Assembly (NCBI RefSeq): GCF_023631325.1
Contig: NZ_JALQDG010000049.1
Location: forward strand, 124,340 to 188,339
Reading direction: 5' to 3'
From: Caballeronia sp. INDeC2
Lineage (GTDB): Bacteria; Pseudomonadota; Gammaproteobacteria; Burkholderiales; Burkholderiaceae
Length of the DNA stretch: 64,000 bases
Made by a program: the position numbers and the translations under genes. Every line of letters begins with the position of its first letter. Position 1 is the stretch's first letter. Of the stretch, positions 17,181 to 27,201 are shown in pieces. Under the pieces are notes generated by a model. The model worked only from the letters and a program-made list of their open reading frames with translations. It had not been told where the DNA came from and ran no database searches.

Positions 17181-18191
17181 ATGGCAAACCCGATTCTGCC
17201 CGACGACGCTCCCGCTTTCGCCCGCCGCTACATGAGCCTCGCGGACCCGCGGCTCGGCGCGCAGGCGCTCTTCGCCACCGACGAATTCTTCGCGCCGAAG
17301 GACCGCATGCTGGAGCCGCAGCCGGCCGTGTTCATCCCCGGCAAATACGACGAGCACGGCAAGTGGATGGACGGCTGGGAAACGCGCCGCAAGCGCACGA
17401 CGGGCTATGACTTCTGCATCGTCAAGCTGGCGCGCGCGGGCGTGATTTACGGCATCGATATCGATACGAGTCACTTCACCGGCAACTTCCCGCCGGCGGC
17501 GTCGATCGATGCTTGTTACAGCGAAAGCGCGAATCCGCAAGACGATGGCGACTGGCGCGAGATCGTTCCGTCGACGACCTTGCAGGGCAATCATCATCAC
17601 TATCTGGAGATCGCCGATACGCGCGCCTACACGCATCTGCGCGTGAATATCTATCCCGATGGCGGCATTGCGCGGCTGCGTGTCTACGGTCAGCCGAAGA
17701 CCGATTTCTCGCGCGTCGAGCGCGGCACGCTGCTCGATCTCGCGGCGATCGAAAACGGCGCGTATCTCGTCGCGGCGAACAATCAGCACTTCGGGCCGGC
17801 GTCGCAAATGCTCATGCCGGGACGCGGCGTGAACATGGGCGACGGCTGGGAAACCCGGCGACGACGCGAGCCCGGCAACGACTGGGCGATCGTCGCGCTG
17901 GCCAATCCCGGCGTGATCCGCGCGATCGAAGTGGACACCGCGCACTTCAAGGGCAACTATCCCGACCGCTGCTCGCTGCAGGCGGCGCGCGTGGAAGGCG
18001 GCACGGACGAATCGCTCGTCACGCAGGCCATGTTCTGGCCGGTGCTGCTCGGCGAGCAGAAGCTCGCGATGGACAGCGTGCATCGCTTCGAGAAGGAACT
18101 CGCCGCGCTCGGTCCCGTGACGCACGTGCGCTTCAACATCTATCCCGATGGCGGCGTGTCGCGGCTGCGCATCTTCGGAGAGATCGAATGA
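17181..18191 (+). CDS. alc: Allantoicase
   Basis: A 336-residue allantoate amidinohydrolase, converting allantoate to (S)-ureidoglycolate and urea. The two tandem allantoicase domains are evident from the internal repeat: DGWETRRKR...FCIVKLARAGVIYGIDIDTSHFTGNFP (about residues 63-110) and DGWETRRRR...WAIVALANPGVIRAIEVDTAHFKGNYP (about 220-260). Each half ends with a copy of RFNIYPDGG or RVNIYPDGG. The length is normal. It follows the symporter by 31 bp and overlaps the next gene by ATGA. Confidence 0.95.
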   Translation: MANPILPDDAPAFARRYMSLADPRLGAQALFATDEFFAPKDRMLEPQPAVFIPGKYDEHGKWMDGWETRRKRTTGYDFCIVKLARAGVIYGIDIDTSHFTGNFPPAASIDACYSESANPQDDGDWREIVPSTTLQGNHHHYLEIADTRAYTHLRVNIYPDGGIARLRVYGQPKTDFSRVERGTLLDLAAIENGAYLVAANNQHFGPASQMLMPGRGVNMGDGWETRRRREPGNDWAIVALANPGVIRAIEVDTAHFKGNYPDRCSLQAARVEGGTDESLVTQAMFWPVLLGEQKLAMDSVHRFEKELAALGPVTHVRFNIYPDGGVSRLRIFGEIE

Positions 18192-18724
18192 AAACGCTGA
18201 CGCTGGAACCGCTCACGCGCGAGGCCTTCGCGCCGTTCGGCGATGTCATCGAACTGGAAGGCGCGCGTCATTTTCCGATCAACGCGGGCACGACCGAGCG
18301 CTTTCACGATCTCGCGAACGTGGAGATCGGTTTCGAGAGCGGCGGGCGGCCGCTCATCAATGTGTTTCGCGGACAGCCGCGCCCGCAGCCGGTCGCGATC
18401 TCGATGATGGAACGTCATCCGCTCGGCAGCCAAGCGTTCGTGCCGCTCGCGGACGTGCGCTATCTGGTGGTCGTCGCACCCGCGGGCGAGTTCGATGCCG
18501 CCGGCCTGCGCGCGTTTTACGCGCGCGGCTGGCAAGGCGTGAACTATGCACGCGGCGTGTGGCATCACCCACTGATCGTGCTTGACAAGGTGGCGGATTT
18601 CATCGTCGTGGATCGCGGCGGCGAACAGCCAAACTGCGACGTCGTAACGCTATCGGAGGCATTCGCGCTCTTAGAGCGTCAGAAATTTCCGCGTGGCGTC
18701 GAATCAGATGCGCGCGTCCGCTAG
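18188..18724 (+). CDS. allA: Ureidoglycolate lyase (cluster A copy)
   Basis: A 178-residue cupin-fold enzyme that splits (S)-ureidoglycolate into glyoxylate and urea. Family motifs are AFAPFGDVIE, FPINAGTTERFHDLANVE, a central SQAFVPL and GVWHHPLIVLDKVADFIVVDRG. It overlaps alc by 4 bp, so the last two steps of allantoate breakdown are translated together. A second copy lies at 25065. Confidence 0.93.
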   Translation: MKTLTLEPLTREAFAPFGDVIELEGARHFPINAGTTERFHDLANVEIGFESGGRPLINVFRGQPRPQPVAISMMERHPLGSQAFVPLADVRYLVVVAPAGEFDAAGLRAFYARGWQGVNYARGVWHHPLIVLDKVADFIVVDRGGEQPNCDVVTLSEAFALLERQKFPRGVESDARVR

Positions 18725-19055
18725 AAATGAGTTAGCCCGCTACAGAAATATGGGCGTGGTGGCATGTAGGTAAAGCGCGCATCACTGAACACCCTGAAAA
18801 AGCTGATGTCCACGGCAGCAAGCGAGACGGGCGGGTCCGCTGTAAAAGAAGCCGACTCGCGCGGTCAATCCACAGAGGTTTGACACCCTTCCTGCAGTAA
18901 GATTTGCCGTCGGCAATTTTCCCGGCAACGCCCGCCAGCAACAAAGGGGGAACATGGAGGACTCCGATGGCCAACGCGTCTTATATGCACCCGCTTTGAC
19001 CGTTTTTTAAACTGATCAGAGTTCGGCTGAACCGAGCACGACTAAGGAGAGTTTG
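18725..19055. other. Intergenic, no gene seen
   Basis: This gap of about 330 bp between ureidoglycolate lyase and formamidase contains no credible coding region. A strong AAGGAG ribosome-binding site for the formamidase gene lies at 19044-19049. No clear terminator or operator was recognised. Confidence 0.5.
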
Positions 19056-20231
19056 ATGGATGGTTTAGGCGGATTGAATCAGACGCCAAACGGGGTCATC
19101 GTTGGGTTGCTGCAACTTTCTAAGGCTGACGTCACAACTTCGGACGACTTGCGTCATTCTGCCAATAGGCTGGCGTCATTTGTTCACGACGTAAAACGAG
19201 GGCGTCCAAATGTCGACATTATCGTCTTCCCCGAGTACTCCCTCAACGGTGCGTCGAAGAGTTTGAGCGCGGAGCTTCAATGTTCATTAGATGGCCCTGA
19301 GATCGGCGTGCTTCGAGATGCTTGTTTGAAGGCGAACGTATGGGCATGCTTCTCGTTCATGGAACTTAATCCGGGCGGCAACCCTTTCAACTCGGCGATT
19401 TTGGTAAGCAATGAAGGACAAATCTCCTTGCATTACCGCAAGCTTCACCCGTGGGTTCCGGCAGAGCCATGGGCGCCGGGTGATTTAGGCATTCCAGTGT
19501 GCGAAGGACCCAAGGGTTGCAAAATTGCCGTGGTCATCTGCCACGATGGGATGTTTCCCGAGGTTGCTCGTGAGTCAGCATACAAAGGGGCTGAGTTACT
19601 GATTCGGATCGCAGGTTATTCTTCGTCTCTGCGTCATCAATGGCATCTCACTGCGCAAGCCGATGCATTTTGCAACCTCATGTACACGGCAAGCGTTTGC
19701 GGAAGCTCCGCTTCGGGGCCCTTCGGTGGAATGGGTCAGGCCATTGTCGTCGGCTTCGATGGTGTACCAATCCGCTATGGCAGCGACAAGGAAAATGAAC
19801 TGGTGACTGCTGAAATTCGGCCAGATTTAGTACGCGAAGCACGCCGTACGTGGGGTGCGGAAAACAATATCTACCAACTTGCTCACAGGGGGTACGTAGC
19901 GGTTAGCGGTGGCGTCAGCGACTGTCCCTATACCTACATGCAAGACCTGGTCGGAGGACGGTACAAGCTGCCTTGGGAAGATGAAGTCATCGTAAAAGGT
20001 GGAGCATCGTCCGACACCCCTCTCCCAGACGTGGATGAAAATGCCGCGCTGATCATCGAAGCTACTAACGAAAATTTGCCGTGTACTCCGAATTGGTCAC
20101 CCTTAGAAGCGCAGTGTGCTTCGGCACCGCGCGAGGACAAGCCGCTTCCGGTGGTCAGTGAGGCGACTAGCTACGCCGAAGCTGGAGGGAACCTTCCGCC
20201 CGCGCCTACCGCACCTGCTTGCAGTTCCTAG
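19056..20231 (+). CDS. amiF: Formamidase (nitrilase superfamily, AmiF)
   Basis: A 391-residue amidase of the AmiE/AmiF branch, hydrolysing formamide to formate and ammonia. The catalytic triad is visible: Glu in VFPEYSL, Lys in YRKLHPW and Cys in VICHDGMFPEVARE. Further AmiF-type blocks are NGVIVGLLQL and ENNIYQLAHRGYVAV, and the SDCPYTYMQDLV segment. ATG 19056 has AAGGAG seven bases upstream. Compared with classical AmiF (about 335 residues), there is a Pro/Ala-rich C-terminal extension of about 45 residues. The gene fits the nitrogen-scavenging theme of the ureide genes upstream. Confidence 0.9.
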   Translation: MDGLGGLNQTPNGVIVGLLQLSKADVTTSDDLRHSANRLASFVHDVKRGRPNVDIIVFPEYSLNGASKSLSAELQCSLDGPEIGVLRDACLKANVWACFSFMELNPGGNPFNSAILVSNEGQISLHYRKLHPWVPAEPWAPGDLGIPVCEGPKGCKIAVVICHDGMFPEVARESAYKGAELLIRIAGYSSSLRHQWHLTAQADAFCNLMYTASVCGSSASGPFGGMGQAIVVGFDGVPIRYGSDKENELVTAEIRPDLVREARRTWGAENNIYQLAHRGYVAVSGGVSDCPYTYMQDLVGGRYKLPWEDEVIVKGGASSDTPLPDVDENAALIIEATNENLPCTPNWSPLEAQCASAPREDKPLPVVSEATSYAEAGGNLPPAPTAPACSS

Positions 20232-20404
20232 ACGCGCCGTTGGCTAGTGTGGTTGCAGCGGCATTCGAGCGAATGCTTCGGAAAAACCAGTAAAAGAGGT
20301 CAAGATGCGATCGCTTAGCACGTTGCTGAAGTACCGACGGTTCATGTCATCGCGGAAGTGCCCTGATGCGCTGATATTAGGCTCTCACTTGGCCATTGAA
20401 GATC

Positions 20405-20845
20405 ATGCGCGGCGCCGACACGTTCACCGAGAGTCTGTTTTGCCCGCGAAAGTTGGACGACTTCGTCTCGAAGTCGCATCCGTTGCGCTCGATCCGCGTG
20501 ATGGCGAACGAAGCGCTGGCGAAGATGGTTCGACTGTTCGCCGGGATGTATGAAGCGCACACGAAGGGCGGGCGGCCGAGCATCGCGCCCGAGAAGTTGC
20601 TGCGAGCCATGCTGATCCAGATCCTCCACAGCGTCCGCTCGGAGCGGCAACTGATGGAGCAGGTTCAATATAACCTGCTTTTTCGCTGGTTCATCGGCCT
20701 GGAAATGGATGACGAGGTGTCGGTGCCCACGGTCTTCACGAAGAATGACGAGCGATTGATCAAGCACCATGCAATCGTCGAATTCTTCAACGAAGTGGTG
20801 GCCCTCGCCGAGAAGAAGGATCTGCTCTCGGGCGAGCACTTCAGA
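20405..20845 (+). pseudogene. IS5-family transposase, N-terminal fragment
   Basis: Starts MRGADTFTESLF and continues through SKSHPLRSIRVMANEALAKM, GGRPSIAPEKLLRAMLIQ and SERQLMEQVQYNLLFRWFIG to LLSGEHF, the N-terminal region of an IS5-type DDE transposase. Homology ends at about residue 147, before the first catalytic Asp (normally GEHFSVDGT). The frame then runs on into unrelated sequence leading to the IS110 gene, so the element was cut here, probably by the IS110 insertion or a later deletion. Confidence 0.8.
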
Positions 20846-20969
20846 TGGTATGGACGCCTCCCGCCCGAGTTGGCGGGCCCCCTCCAGAAACGCGATGGGA
20901 ACGCGCGTTTGGCCAGGCATAAAATGCTCCTGTGGAGGTTGCATCCCATCATCCAACGGAGGTCCCACC

Positions 20970-21846
20970 ATGAATGGCACCACGTACGCCGTCGATACGG
21001 CCAAGAATGTAATGCAGTTGCACTGGGTCGACGTCGAGACCGGCGAGATCCACCGCAAGAGACTCAGCAGGGCGAAATTCCTGGAGTTCTTCGCACGGTT
21101 GCAGCCCGTCCGCGTAGCCGTGGAGGCCTGCGGGGGAGCTCTTCATTGGGCACGTGCGTTGACCCCCATGGGGCATGCCGTCGAGTTACTGCCCGCTGGC
21201 CAGATCCGCGCCTTCGTCCGAGGCAATAAGGACGACATGGCCGACGCCCGCGCGTCCAGCCGCGCTACGGATGCTTGAGCAACAACGCGCGGACATCGAT
21301 GCGAGACTGCCGCCGCTAATGATGAGGCTGTTGACTGAGCAACTGAGATCGCTGCGCGAAATCGACCACGACATCGAAGTGCTCGATGAGGAGATCGCCT
21401 CCGTGCAGCACAGCGTGGGGGCAGCGCAAACATTGCGAGAAGTGCCCGGAATCGGTGTGCTAGGCGCCACGGCGCTTGCGGCGGTATTGGGCAATGCAAG
21501 CGCGTGGCGCAATGGCCGCGATTTCGCCGCGAGCTTTGGACTGTGCCCCCGCCATACTGGTACCGGCGGCAAGGTGAAGATGGGCGGCATTAGCCGGCGC
21601 GGGGATCCCTATCTACGCACGTTGCTCATCGCTGGTGCGCGAGCTGTTGTAGCCAGAAAGAACTGTTCATCGTGGGTGCAGGCGTTGCTATCGCGAAGGC
21701 CAACAAACGTGGCCGTCGTTGCGCTGGCCAATAAACTGGCGCGAACGGCCTGGGCTTTGATCGCCCATAACAGACGCTATGACGTGCAATGGCATCCGAT
21801 CGCGCCTGCATGCCAACCCGACGTCAAGCCCGCAGCGGCGGCATAG
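20970..21846 (+). pseudogene. IS110-family transposase with internal deletion
   Basis: The N-terminal part, from ATG 20970, is a good IS110 RuvC-like domain: TYAVDTAKNVMQLHW, VAVEACGGALHWAR, GNKDDMADARA. Translation then ends at 21278. The C-terminal half continues in another frame (about 21271-21846) with EQQRADIDARLPPLMMRLL, LREVPGIGVLGATALAAVLG, NGRDFAASFGLCPRHTGTGGK and RPTNVAVVALANKLARTAW. The segment normally joining them (about 80 residues with AVKNEQQQAVL and LRGLLTEYGE) is missing. A deletion at about 21245-21270 therefore removed the middle and shifted the frame. The element cannot transpose by itself. Confidence 0.8.
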
Positions 21847-22019
21847 GCCGCTGTGTGCAAGCACCGGGAGCGTCCACCCTCATGAACAACGAACGCGTCA
21901 AGCGCTGAACCGACGAACCGAGTGTGCGAGTGCAGTTGAGGAAATGATGGCAAGCGGTCAAGACCGTGGGTCGGCAAAGCCACGTCCACGCTTAGGCGCG
22001 CCATGTGCGCAGCCCGTAC

Positions 22020-22205
22020 TTTAGGTAGGCACCGACCTCGCGAATGACCATCATAGCCAGCAGGCGGACGAGCTCCGGACTGCATGAACAGGCCGGATAT
22101 AGTGGAATGGCCTCGTCCCACCTTCGGTGGATGAACGCTAACGATCTCCATCAAAGTGCATGGCAGTATGAACACTCCCTGATCCACGAATGAGCGGAGG
22201 CCGTC
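22020..22205 (+). mobile_element. Non-coding left end of the intact IS110 element, candidate bridge-RNA region
   Basis: About 185 non-coding bases precede the transposase and contain a clear hairpin, CCACC-TTC-GGTGG (22119-22131). In the IS110 group the bridge RNA is transcribed from the left non-coding end. The exact element ends are not marked by inverted repeats in this family and cannot be fixed from one copy. Confidence 0.35.
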
Positions 22206-23222
22206 ATGAGCGTCGCGTTGCTGAGCATCGATCTAGCCAAGAACATCTTCCAGCTGTACGGCGTTGACGAGCGCGGCCATCCGGTATTGAGCCGGCGAGT
22301 CAGCCGCAACAGGCTCCTGGAAGCGGTTATCTGCCTGCCGTGCTGCCGCATTGTGATGGAAGCTTGTGGTGGAGCGCACTACTGGGCTCGGCGGTTCACC
22401 GCGATGGGGCATCAGGTCCAGATCATCGCCCCGCGATTCGTCAAGCCGTTCGTCAAATCCCAGAAGAATGATCGAAATGACGCGGAAGCGATTGTTGAAG
22501 CCGCATCTCGTCCGACGATGCGCTACGTTGCAGTCAACAGCGTTGAGCAGCAAGACATCCAGTCCATGCACCGCATCCGCAGTCTTCTGATGCGAGACCG
22601 CATCGCGCAGATCAATCAGATTCGAGGCTTGCTGACTGAATACGGCGTGGTTATTGCGCAGACACCTCTCAAAGTGCGGACGCAACTTCCCACGATTATC
22701 GATGACGAGCACAACGAGCTGACAGGACTGACCCGAACAATGATGCGTGACATGTACGAGCGACTTGCCTTGCTCGATAAGCAGATCGCGAGGTATGACA
22801 GTCTGATCCAGCAAGCGCACAAGGCATCGCCCATAAGCAAGCGCCTCGAGAAGATCCGTGGTGTCGGACCGATGATCGCAACCGGCGTCATTGCCGCGGC
22901 CGGCAGTGCCTCCGAGTTCTCAAACGGTCGGCAGTTTGCAGCGTGGCTTGGCCTGACACCACGTCAACACTCGTCAGGCGGCAGAGATCGTCTGTTCGGT
23001 ATTACGAAGCGTGGTAACGGGTATCTGCGGATGCTGCTGGTACATGGTGCGCGATCGGTTGTCCAGCAAGCCGTAAGGCATACGGACAAACTCTCCCGAT
23101 GGATACTCGAGGTTCAGGCGCGTCGCGGAACAAATGTCGCTGTCGTCGCACTCGCGAACAAGATTGCCAGAACGATCTGGGTGTTGCTCGCACGTGGTCA
23201 GGAGTACGCGCCGCCGGTATGA
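22206..23222 (+). CDS. IS110-family transposase, intact
   Basis: A 338-residue DEDD recombinase with an N-terminal RuvC-like domain (LSIDLAKNIFQLYG, IVMEACGGAHYWAR, KNDRNDAEAIVEA giving the D, E and D-D residues) and a C-terminal Transposase_20 domain with RGVGPMIATGVIAA, FAAWLGLTPRQHSSGG and the conserved Ser in LLVHGARSVV. A GGAGG site precedes the ATG. The length is full and no lesion is seen. IS110 transposases use RNA-guided recombination, with a non-coding end of the element encoding a bridge RNA. Confidence 0.9.
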   Translation: MSVALLSIDLAKNIFQLYGVDERGHPVLSRRVSRNRLLEAVICLPCCRIVMEACGGAHYWARRFTAMGHQVQIIAPRFVKPFVKSQKNDRNDAEAIVEAASRPTMRYVAVNSVEQQDIQSMHRIRSLLMRDRIAQINQIRGLLTEYGVVIAQTPLKVRTQLPTIIDDEHNELTGLTRTMMRDMYERLALLDKQIARYDSLIQQAHKASPISKRLEKIRGVGPMIATGVIAAAGSASEFSNGRQFAAWLGLTPRQHSSGGRDRLFGITKRGNGYLRMLLVHGARSVVQQAVRHTDKLSRWILEVQARRGTNVAVVALANKIARTIWVLLARGQEYAPPV

Positions 23223-24277
23223 GCGGAATCCCGATCACATACTTTGTCGCTGCTTTACCTCTTCATCGGTTGCACAAGGGATTTGATTCAATGGCAAAAC
23301 AGGTCGGACCGTCGACGACAGAACCTGCGCGGACTTAGGGCTTTCGAAGCCGTGGATATATGAAGGAGTCGTCGGGCGAAATCCATTGGGGCCAGGCACA
23401 ACCGTGCCATCAACAGGCCGAATGTATATATGCAATCCAGCACCTGCTCGCTGTGGATCAGATCATTTGGCAAACGGGACGAGGCCATGTATAAGTCCGC
23501 AGTTGATCCGCTACCAGAATTTCCAAAACTTCCTTGCCACAAGGGAGGCGTCCATATAAGGGTTCTTCGTAGATATCCCTGCGTTGCTCTTGGATTGGAA
23601 TTCTCACGGAAATATTGCCTGTGGATTTCGGAGTAAATATGCGCTTTTGAGGCCGTCTCATCGATGAGAGTATTTTTCCTGCTCTCAGACGTCAGCTAGT
23701 GTAGCGTCTATGGTCTCCATTTTAAACGCGGTCCAGCTGCTCCGGTATACCTCTGTGGTTTGACCCACTTTACATTTGCGGGTTGCGAGCATATCGTCGG
23801 AAATTGCTGTCAGTCCCGTCAGAGCCCGAGACAATCGTCTTCCGGCGTGGAGGACCTAGAGGCTCCATGTCAACGAATAAGTGCTTTGCAGCGTTGCCGA
23901 CCATCGGATGGGCAAGACGCTTATCACTCGACAGATAATTGCAGTCACACTGGATTGCGGGGCGTTTACTGGCCAGGCTCACTTGGCGGGGTAATTTAGA
24001 CGCTATTCCCGCCTCGACGATCGTACGGGACCCATGCATTCCGTCTTGAAATGCGCTTGCATAGTCCGGTAGCTTAATCGCGGCCGGGCCGCCGGGCCGC
24101 CGATTGACGCTGTGTCCCAATCGCGAGCGCAAATCGCCATTTCCGACGACCTCGACGCTAGAAAAAGCCATAATTGTTTGACTCGGCCTCTGGAGGCCAG
24201 TCAGCGTTGACTATGGCGGACCCGATCATCCCGAGTGTATTTGCTTCAAAATGGAGACTGTTTGCTAGGATAGCGCC
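23223..24277. other. Gene-poor interval right of the IS110 elements
   Basis: The first 200 bp are probably the non-coding right end of IS110. The rest has only short frames with no recognisable protein on either strand. Just before the GntR gene, GGCCTC-TG-GAGGCC (24186-24199) is a perfect 6-bp inverted repeat and could be an operator, but it does not match the FadR-type sites elsewhere in the window. Confidence 0.4.
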
Positions 24278-25054
24278 ATGAGCGACTGCAAACAACTTGA
24301 CCTAAAACGAACGTTGCACGACGACCGCGGGCCACTCGCACCGCTGCGGCCTGACCGTTCCCCGGTTAGCCATCATGCCGCAGAAGCCTTACAACAACTA
24401 ATTCTCGACGGCGCGCTGCGTGCGGGCCAACGTCTCCCGTCGCAGCGAGATCTTGCGAACGAATTAGGCATAAGTCGAAATTCTCTGCGGGAGGCACTGA
24501 CAGCACTTGAGACGCTCGGATACCTGCGGATCGTGCCAGGACGCGGCGTCTTCGTTCTGTCAGACGAAGAGCGTCACCGCTATACGAAGCGCAACGGGCA
24601 GTCTTCCGGCAAATATGGATTGAAGGAGATCTATCAATACCGTTACGCCACGGAAGGGATGGCAGCGATGCTGCTTGCGACTGTCGTGACAAGTGGGCAG
24701 ATTTCAGAGTTACGGGCGCTTGTCAGTAAAATGCGCGCTGCGGGTGCTCAACAAAACATGTTCAACTTCAGCGAGTATTCAATCGAATTCTATCTGTCGA
24801 TAGTCCGATGGTCTGGGAATGGCGTTGCAATTGATGCAGCGGAACGATTGAAGTCGGAGATTGAGCGGAGTTGTCAAGCGGCTTTTTCCGACCATCGATT
24901 TGACTCGATCATCGGTTCGATGGAAGAGGTCGAGTCGATTATTAGCGCCCTCGCTGACCACGATCCGATCGAGACTCGTCGAGCGGTTGAATCACATATT
25001 CGTTACTCAGCTGAGCGGGCCGGAATTTCGATAGAATTAATGGATAAAAGCTAG
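24278..25054 (+). CDS. GntR-family regulator, FadR subfamily (ureide cluster B)
   Basis: A 258-residue GntR regulator. An N-terminal tail of about 28 residues precedes the winged helix (HHAAEALQQLILDGALRAGQ, LGISRNSLREALTALETLGYL, about residues 29-95), followed by an FCD domain (about 115-245). It is codirectional with and 10 bp upstream of the ureidoglycolate lyase gene, so the two are co-transcribed. The protein is only distantly similar to the cluster A regulator, so the two clusters were probably acquired separately. The local GC content is visibly lower than in cluster A. Confidence 0.87.
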   Translation: MSDCKQLDLKRTLHDDRGPLAPLRPDRSPVSHHAAEALQQLILDGALRAGQRLPSQRDLANELGISRNSLREALTALETLGYLRIVPGRGVFVLSDEERHRYTKRNGQSSGKYGLKEIYQYRYATEGMAAMLLATVVTSGQISELRALVSKMRAAGAQQNMFNFSEYSIEFYLSIVRWSGNGVAIDAAERLKSEIERSCQAAFSDHRFDSIIGSMEEVESIISALADHDPIETRRAVESHIRYSAERAGISIELMDKS

Positions 25055-25064
25055 GAGGTGAGAA

Positions 25065-25568
25065 ATGCTCCAACATCGGTTGCAAATTCGACCACTGACA
25101 GATGACGGTTTTGCGCCATTTGGGGAAGTAATATCGCGAGATGGAAAACAAAGCTTTCGGTTGAATGAGGGGATGGCCAAGCGATTTCACGATTTGGCGA
25201 ACATTGACGTTAACAGAGAAAGCGGGCGTCCCGCCGTCAGCATTCTGCACGCGCGCCCGAACCAGTTTCCGTTAGTGATAAAATTCGTTCAGCAGTTCGT
25301 GCTTTCTAGTCAAGCTTTTATACCTTTAACCGAGAGTCCATTTATCACCGTCGTTGCCGTCGACAAATATGATGGCACGCCAGGAGAACTAAAAGCGTTT
25401 ATCAGCGATGGAAAGCAAGGGATAAATTATAGAATAGGTGTCTGGCATCATACGTTGATTGTGCCTGATAAAGATGCTGAATTTCTTGTAATTGATCGCG
25501 CCGGCCCCGGAAGAAATTGCAACGAATTTTGGTTTGACGAGAGGGATCGGCCGATTTTGACGCGTTAG
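25065..25568 (+). CDS. allA: Ureidoglycolate lyase (cluster B copy)
   Basis: A 167-residue second copy, with the motifs GFAPFGEVIS, FRLNEGMAKRFHDLANIDV, SQAFIPL and GVWHHTLIVPDKDAEFLVIDR. It performs the same reaction as the copy at 18188 (ureidoglycolate to glyoxylate and urea) but is divergent in sequence and AT-rich in codon use, so it is not a recent duplication. A GGAGGTGA ribosome-binding site lies immediately upstream. It converges on the second symporter gene. Confidence 0.92.
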   Translation: MLQHRLQIRPLTDDGFAPFGEVISRDGKQSFRLNEGMAKRFHDLANIDVNRESGRPAVSILHARPNQFPLVIKFVQQFVLSSQAFIPLTESPFITVVAVDKYDGTPGELKAFISDGKQGINYRIGVWHHTLIVPDKDAEFLVIDRAGPGRNCNEFWFDERDRPILTR

Positions 25569-25771
25569 CGCTTTTGTGACCCTAGGTTAGGAGCGAGCCG
25601 AAATGTGCCGTGTTTATTGAAGAACAATGTCGCTGCGTCGGCGCGCGAGAACAAGAAAAATTCATCTGAGATGCGGTATAAAATTTGCATCTCAGACGAG
25701 CCAAAATGGGTGAGGTTTCGGTGATAGGGAAAGTTGGCTGCGCAGCCAGACATAAGAAACTAGCCCAGCGC

Positions 25772-27076
25772 TTAAGCCCTGCGTTCAAGAGAGCTCATGT
25801 CGATCTCTTTAGCCTGAAAAATATCCTCTCCGTTCAAAACCCTGCGAGCTCTCGCGAGATCAAGTTGTCCTTCCCAAGCGCCGATCGCGACGGCACCCAC
25901 GCAGTTTCCAATCAAGTTGAGTGCGACCCGGAAAAATCCCATAAGCTTGTCCACCGACAAAATCAGTGCTATGCCAATAACGGGTATGGATGGAATAGCA
26001 GTCAGTGTCGCGGCGAGAACGACAGTAGCCGACCCTGGAATTCCGTGGGCGCCTTTCGAAGTTAGTAGCGACACTGCCAAGATAAGAGCGAGCGTTCCGC
26101 TATCTAAAGGCGTGTTCGTAGCTTGCGCAATAAATATTGTTGCGCAGGTTAGCCAAATCGAGAAGCCGTCCAAATTGAACGTGTAACCGGTGGGAATCAC
26201 CAATCCGACGGTGGTCTCTTTTATTCCAAGGTGCTGCAATTTTGCCATGACCATCGGCATAACAGCATCGGACGAGCTTGAGCCAAGTGCAATCAACACC
26301 TCGCTCTTTAGATAGATAATGAACTTTAAGAGATTTAGGCCGCAGATTCTCATTACAAGACCTAGGACCACAAAGAGGAACAACGCACATGCAGCATAAT
26401 ACGTCAACACAAGTTGTCCTAATTGCTGAATCGTGCCAAATCCGAAGTTCCCGACGGTAAATGCGACCGCACCAAACACGCCCAACGGCGAAAGTCGAAC
26501 AATAAGCCCTACGATACGAAAAAGTACATCGGAAACGCTTTCAATCAACGCCCCAACAGGTCGGCCTTTCTTCCCCGTTAATTGAATTGCGCATCCGAAG
26601 AGGACCGCGAGAAGTAATACTTGTAAAATATCGCCTTTTGCGAATGCCGAAAGAAACGTCGACGGAATGATGTTGAGCAAGAATCCTTTAACATCCGTTG
26701 CATGCGATACATTGCCGACGAAACTTTGGATTGATCTGGGGTCTAGCCTCGAAAGATCAACATTCATCCCAGTTCCCGGCTTAAGCTGGAAGGTGACGAC
26801 TACGCCAATCAACAAGGCGATCGTTGTAATTGCTTCGAAATAGAGAATGGTTTTAAGCGCTACTCTCCCCGCCGTTTTTAGGTCACCCGCATGTAGGATT
26901 CCGTTGATGACGAAGCAGAAGACAATAGGAGCCAACATCATTTTAATAAGCTTGATGAATCCTTCCGCGAGTGGGAGCAGATGCACTGCGGCGCCGGGCC
27001 AAAGAAAGCCGAGCAACGCGCCTCCAATAAAACCCAGTAACACTTGAACGTGTAACTTCTTGAGGTATTTAAGCAC
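25772..27076 (-). CDS. DctA-like dicarboxylate/cation symporter (cluster B)
   Basis: A 434-residue DAACS transporter with LGSSSSDAVMPMVMAKL and GYTFNLDGFSIWLTCATIFIAQATN, followed by SKGAHGIPGSA. It is clearly paralogous to the cluster A symporter but lacks the histidine tail and uses more A/T-ending codons. Its association with ureidoglycolate lyase and ureidoglycine aminohydrolase repeats the pattern in cluster A and strengthens the idea that these DctA relatives import an acidic ureide rather than only C4-dicarboxylates. Confidence 0.9.
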   Translation of the reverse strand: MLKYLKKLHVQVLLGFIGGALLGFLWPGAAVHLLPLAEGFIKLIKMMLAPIVFCFVINGILHAGDLKTAGRVALKTILYFEAITTIALLIGVVVTFQLKPGTGMNVDLSRLDPRSIQSFVGNVSHATDVKGFLLNIIPSTFLSAFAKGDILQVLLLAVLFGCAIQLTGKKGRPVGALIESVSDVLFRIVGLIVRLSPLGVFGAVAFTVGNFGFGTIQQLGQLVLTYYAACALFLFVVLGLVMRICGLNLLKFIIYLKSEVLIALGSSSSDAVMPMVMAKLQHLGIKETTVGLVIPTGYTFNLDGFSIWLTCATIFIAQATNTPLDSGTLALILAVSLLTSKGAHGIPGSATVVLAATLTAIPSIPVIGIALILSVDKLMGFFRVALNLIGNCVGAVAIGAWEGQLDLARARRVLNGEDIFQAKEIDMSSLERRA

Positions 27077-27201
27077 GATTCTCTCGCTATAACAGTTCGT
27101 ATTTCATTGTGGGCTAACCACGAAGAGTTGAGGGTTGATGCCTTTTTTATTTGGGGTCCTCGCGTTCTGGCATTAATTTTTCAACGTCGAGGGAGGTCAC
27201 G

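Noticed and set aside
15830..18125. Long minus-strand frames over the symporter and allantoicase genes
   Set aside because: His/Arg/Asp-biased antisense translations without motifs; the plus-strand genes are certain.
27108..27122. GTGG-gctaa-CCAC inverted repeat before the cluster B symporter as a GntR operator
   Set aside because: The arms are only 4 bp and the core does not match the two well-supported FadR-type sites.
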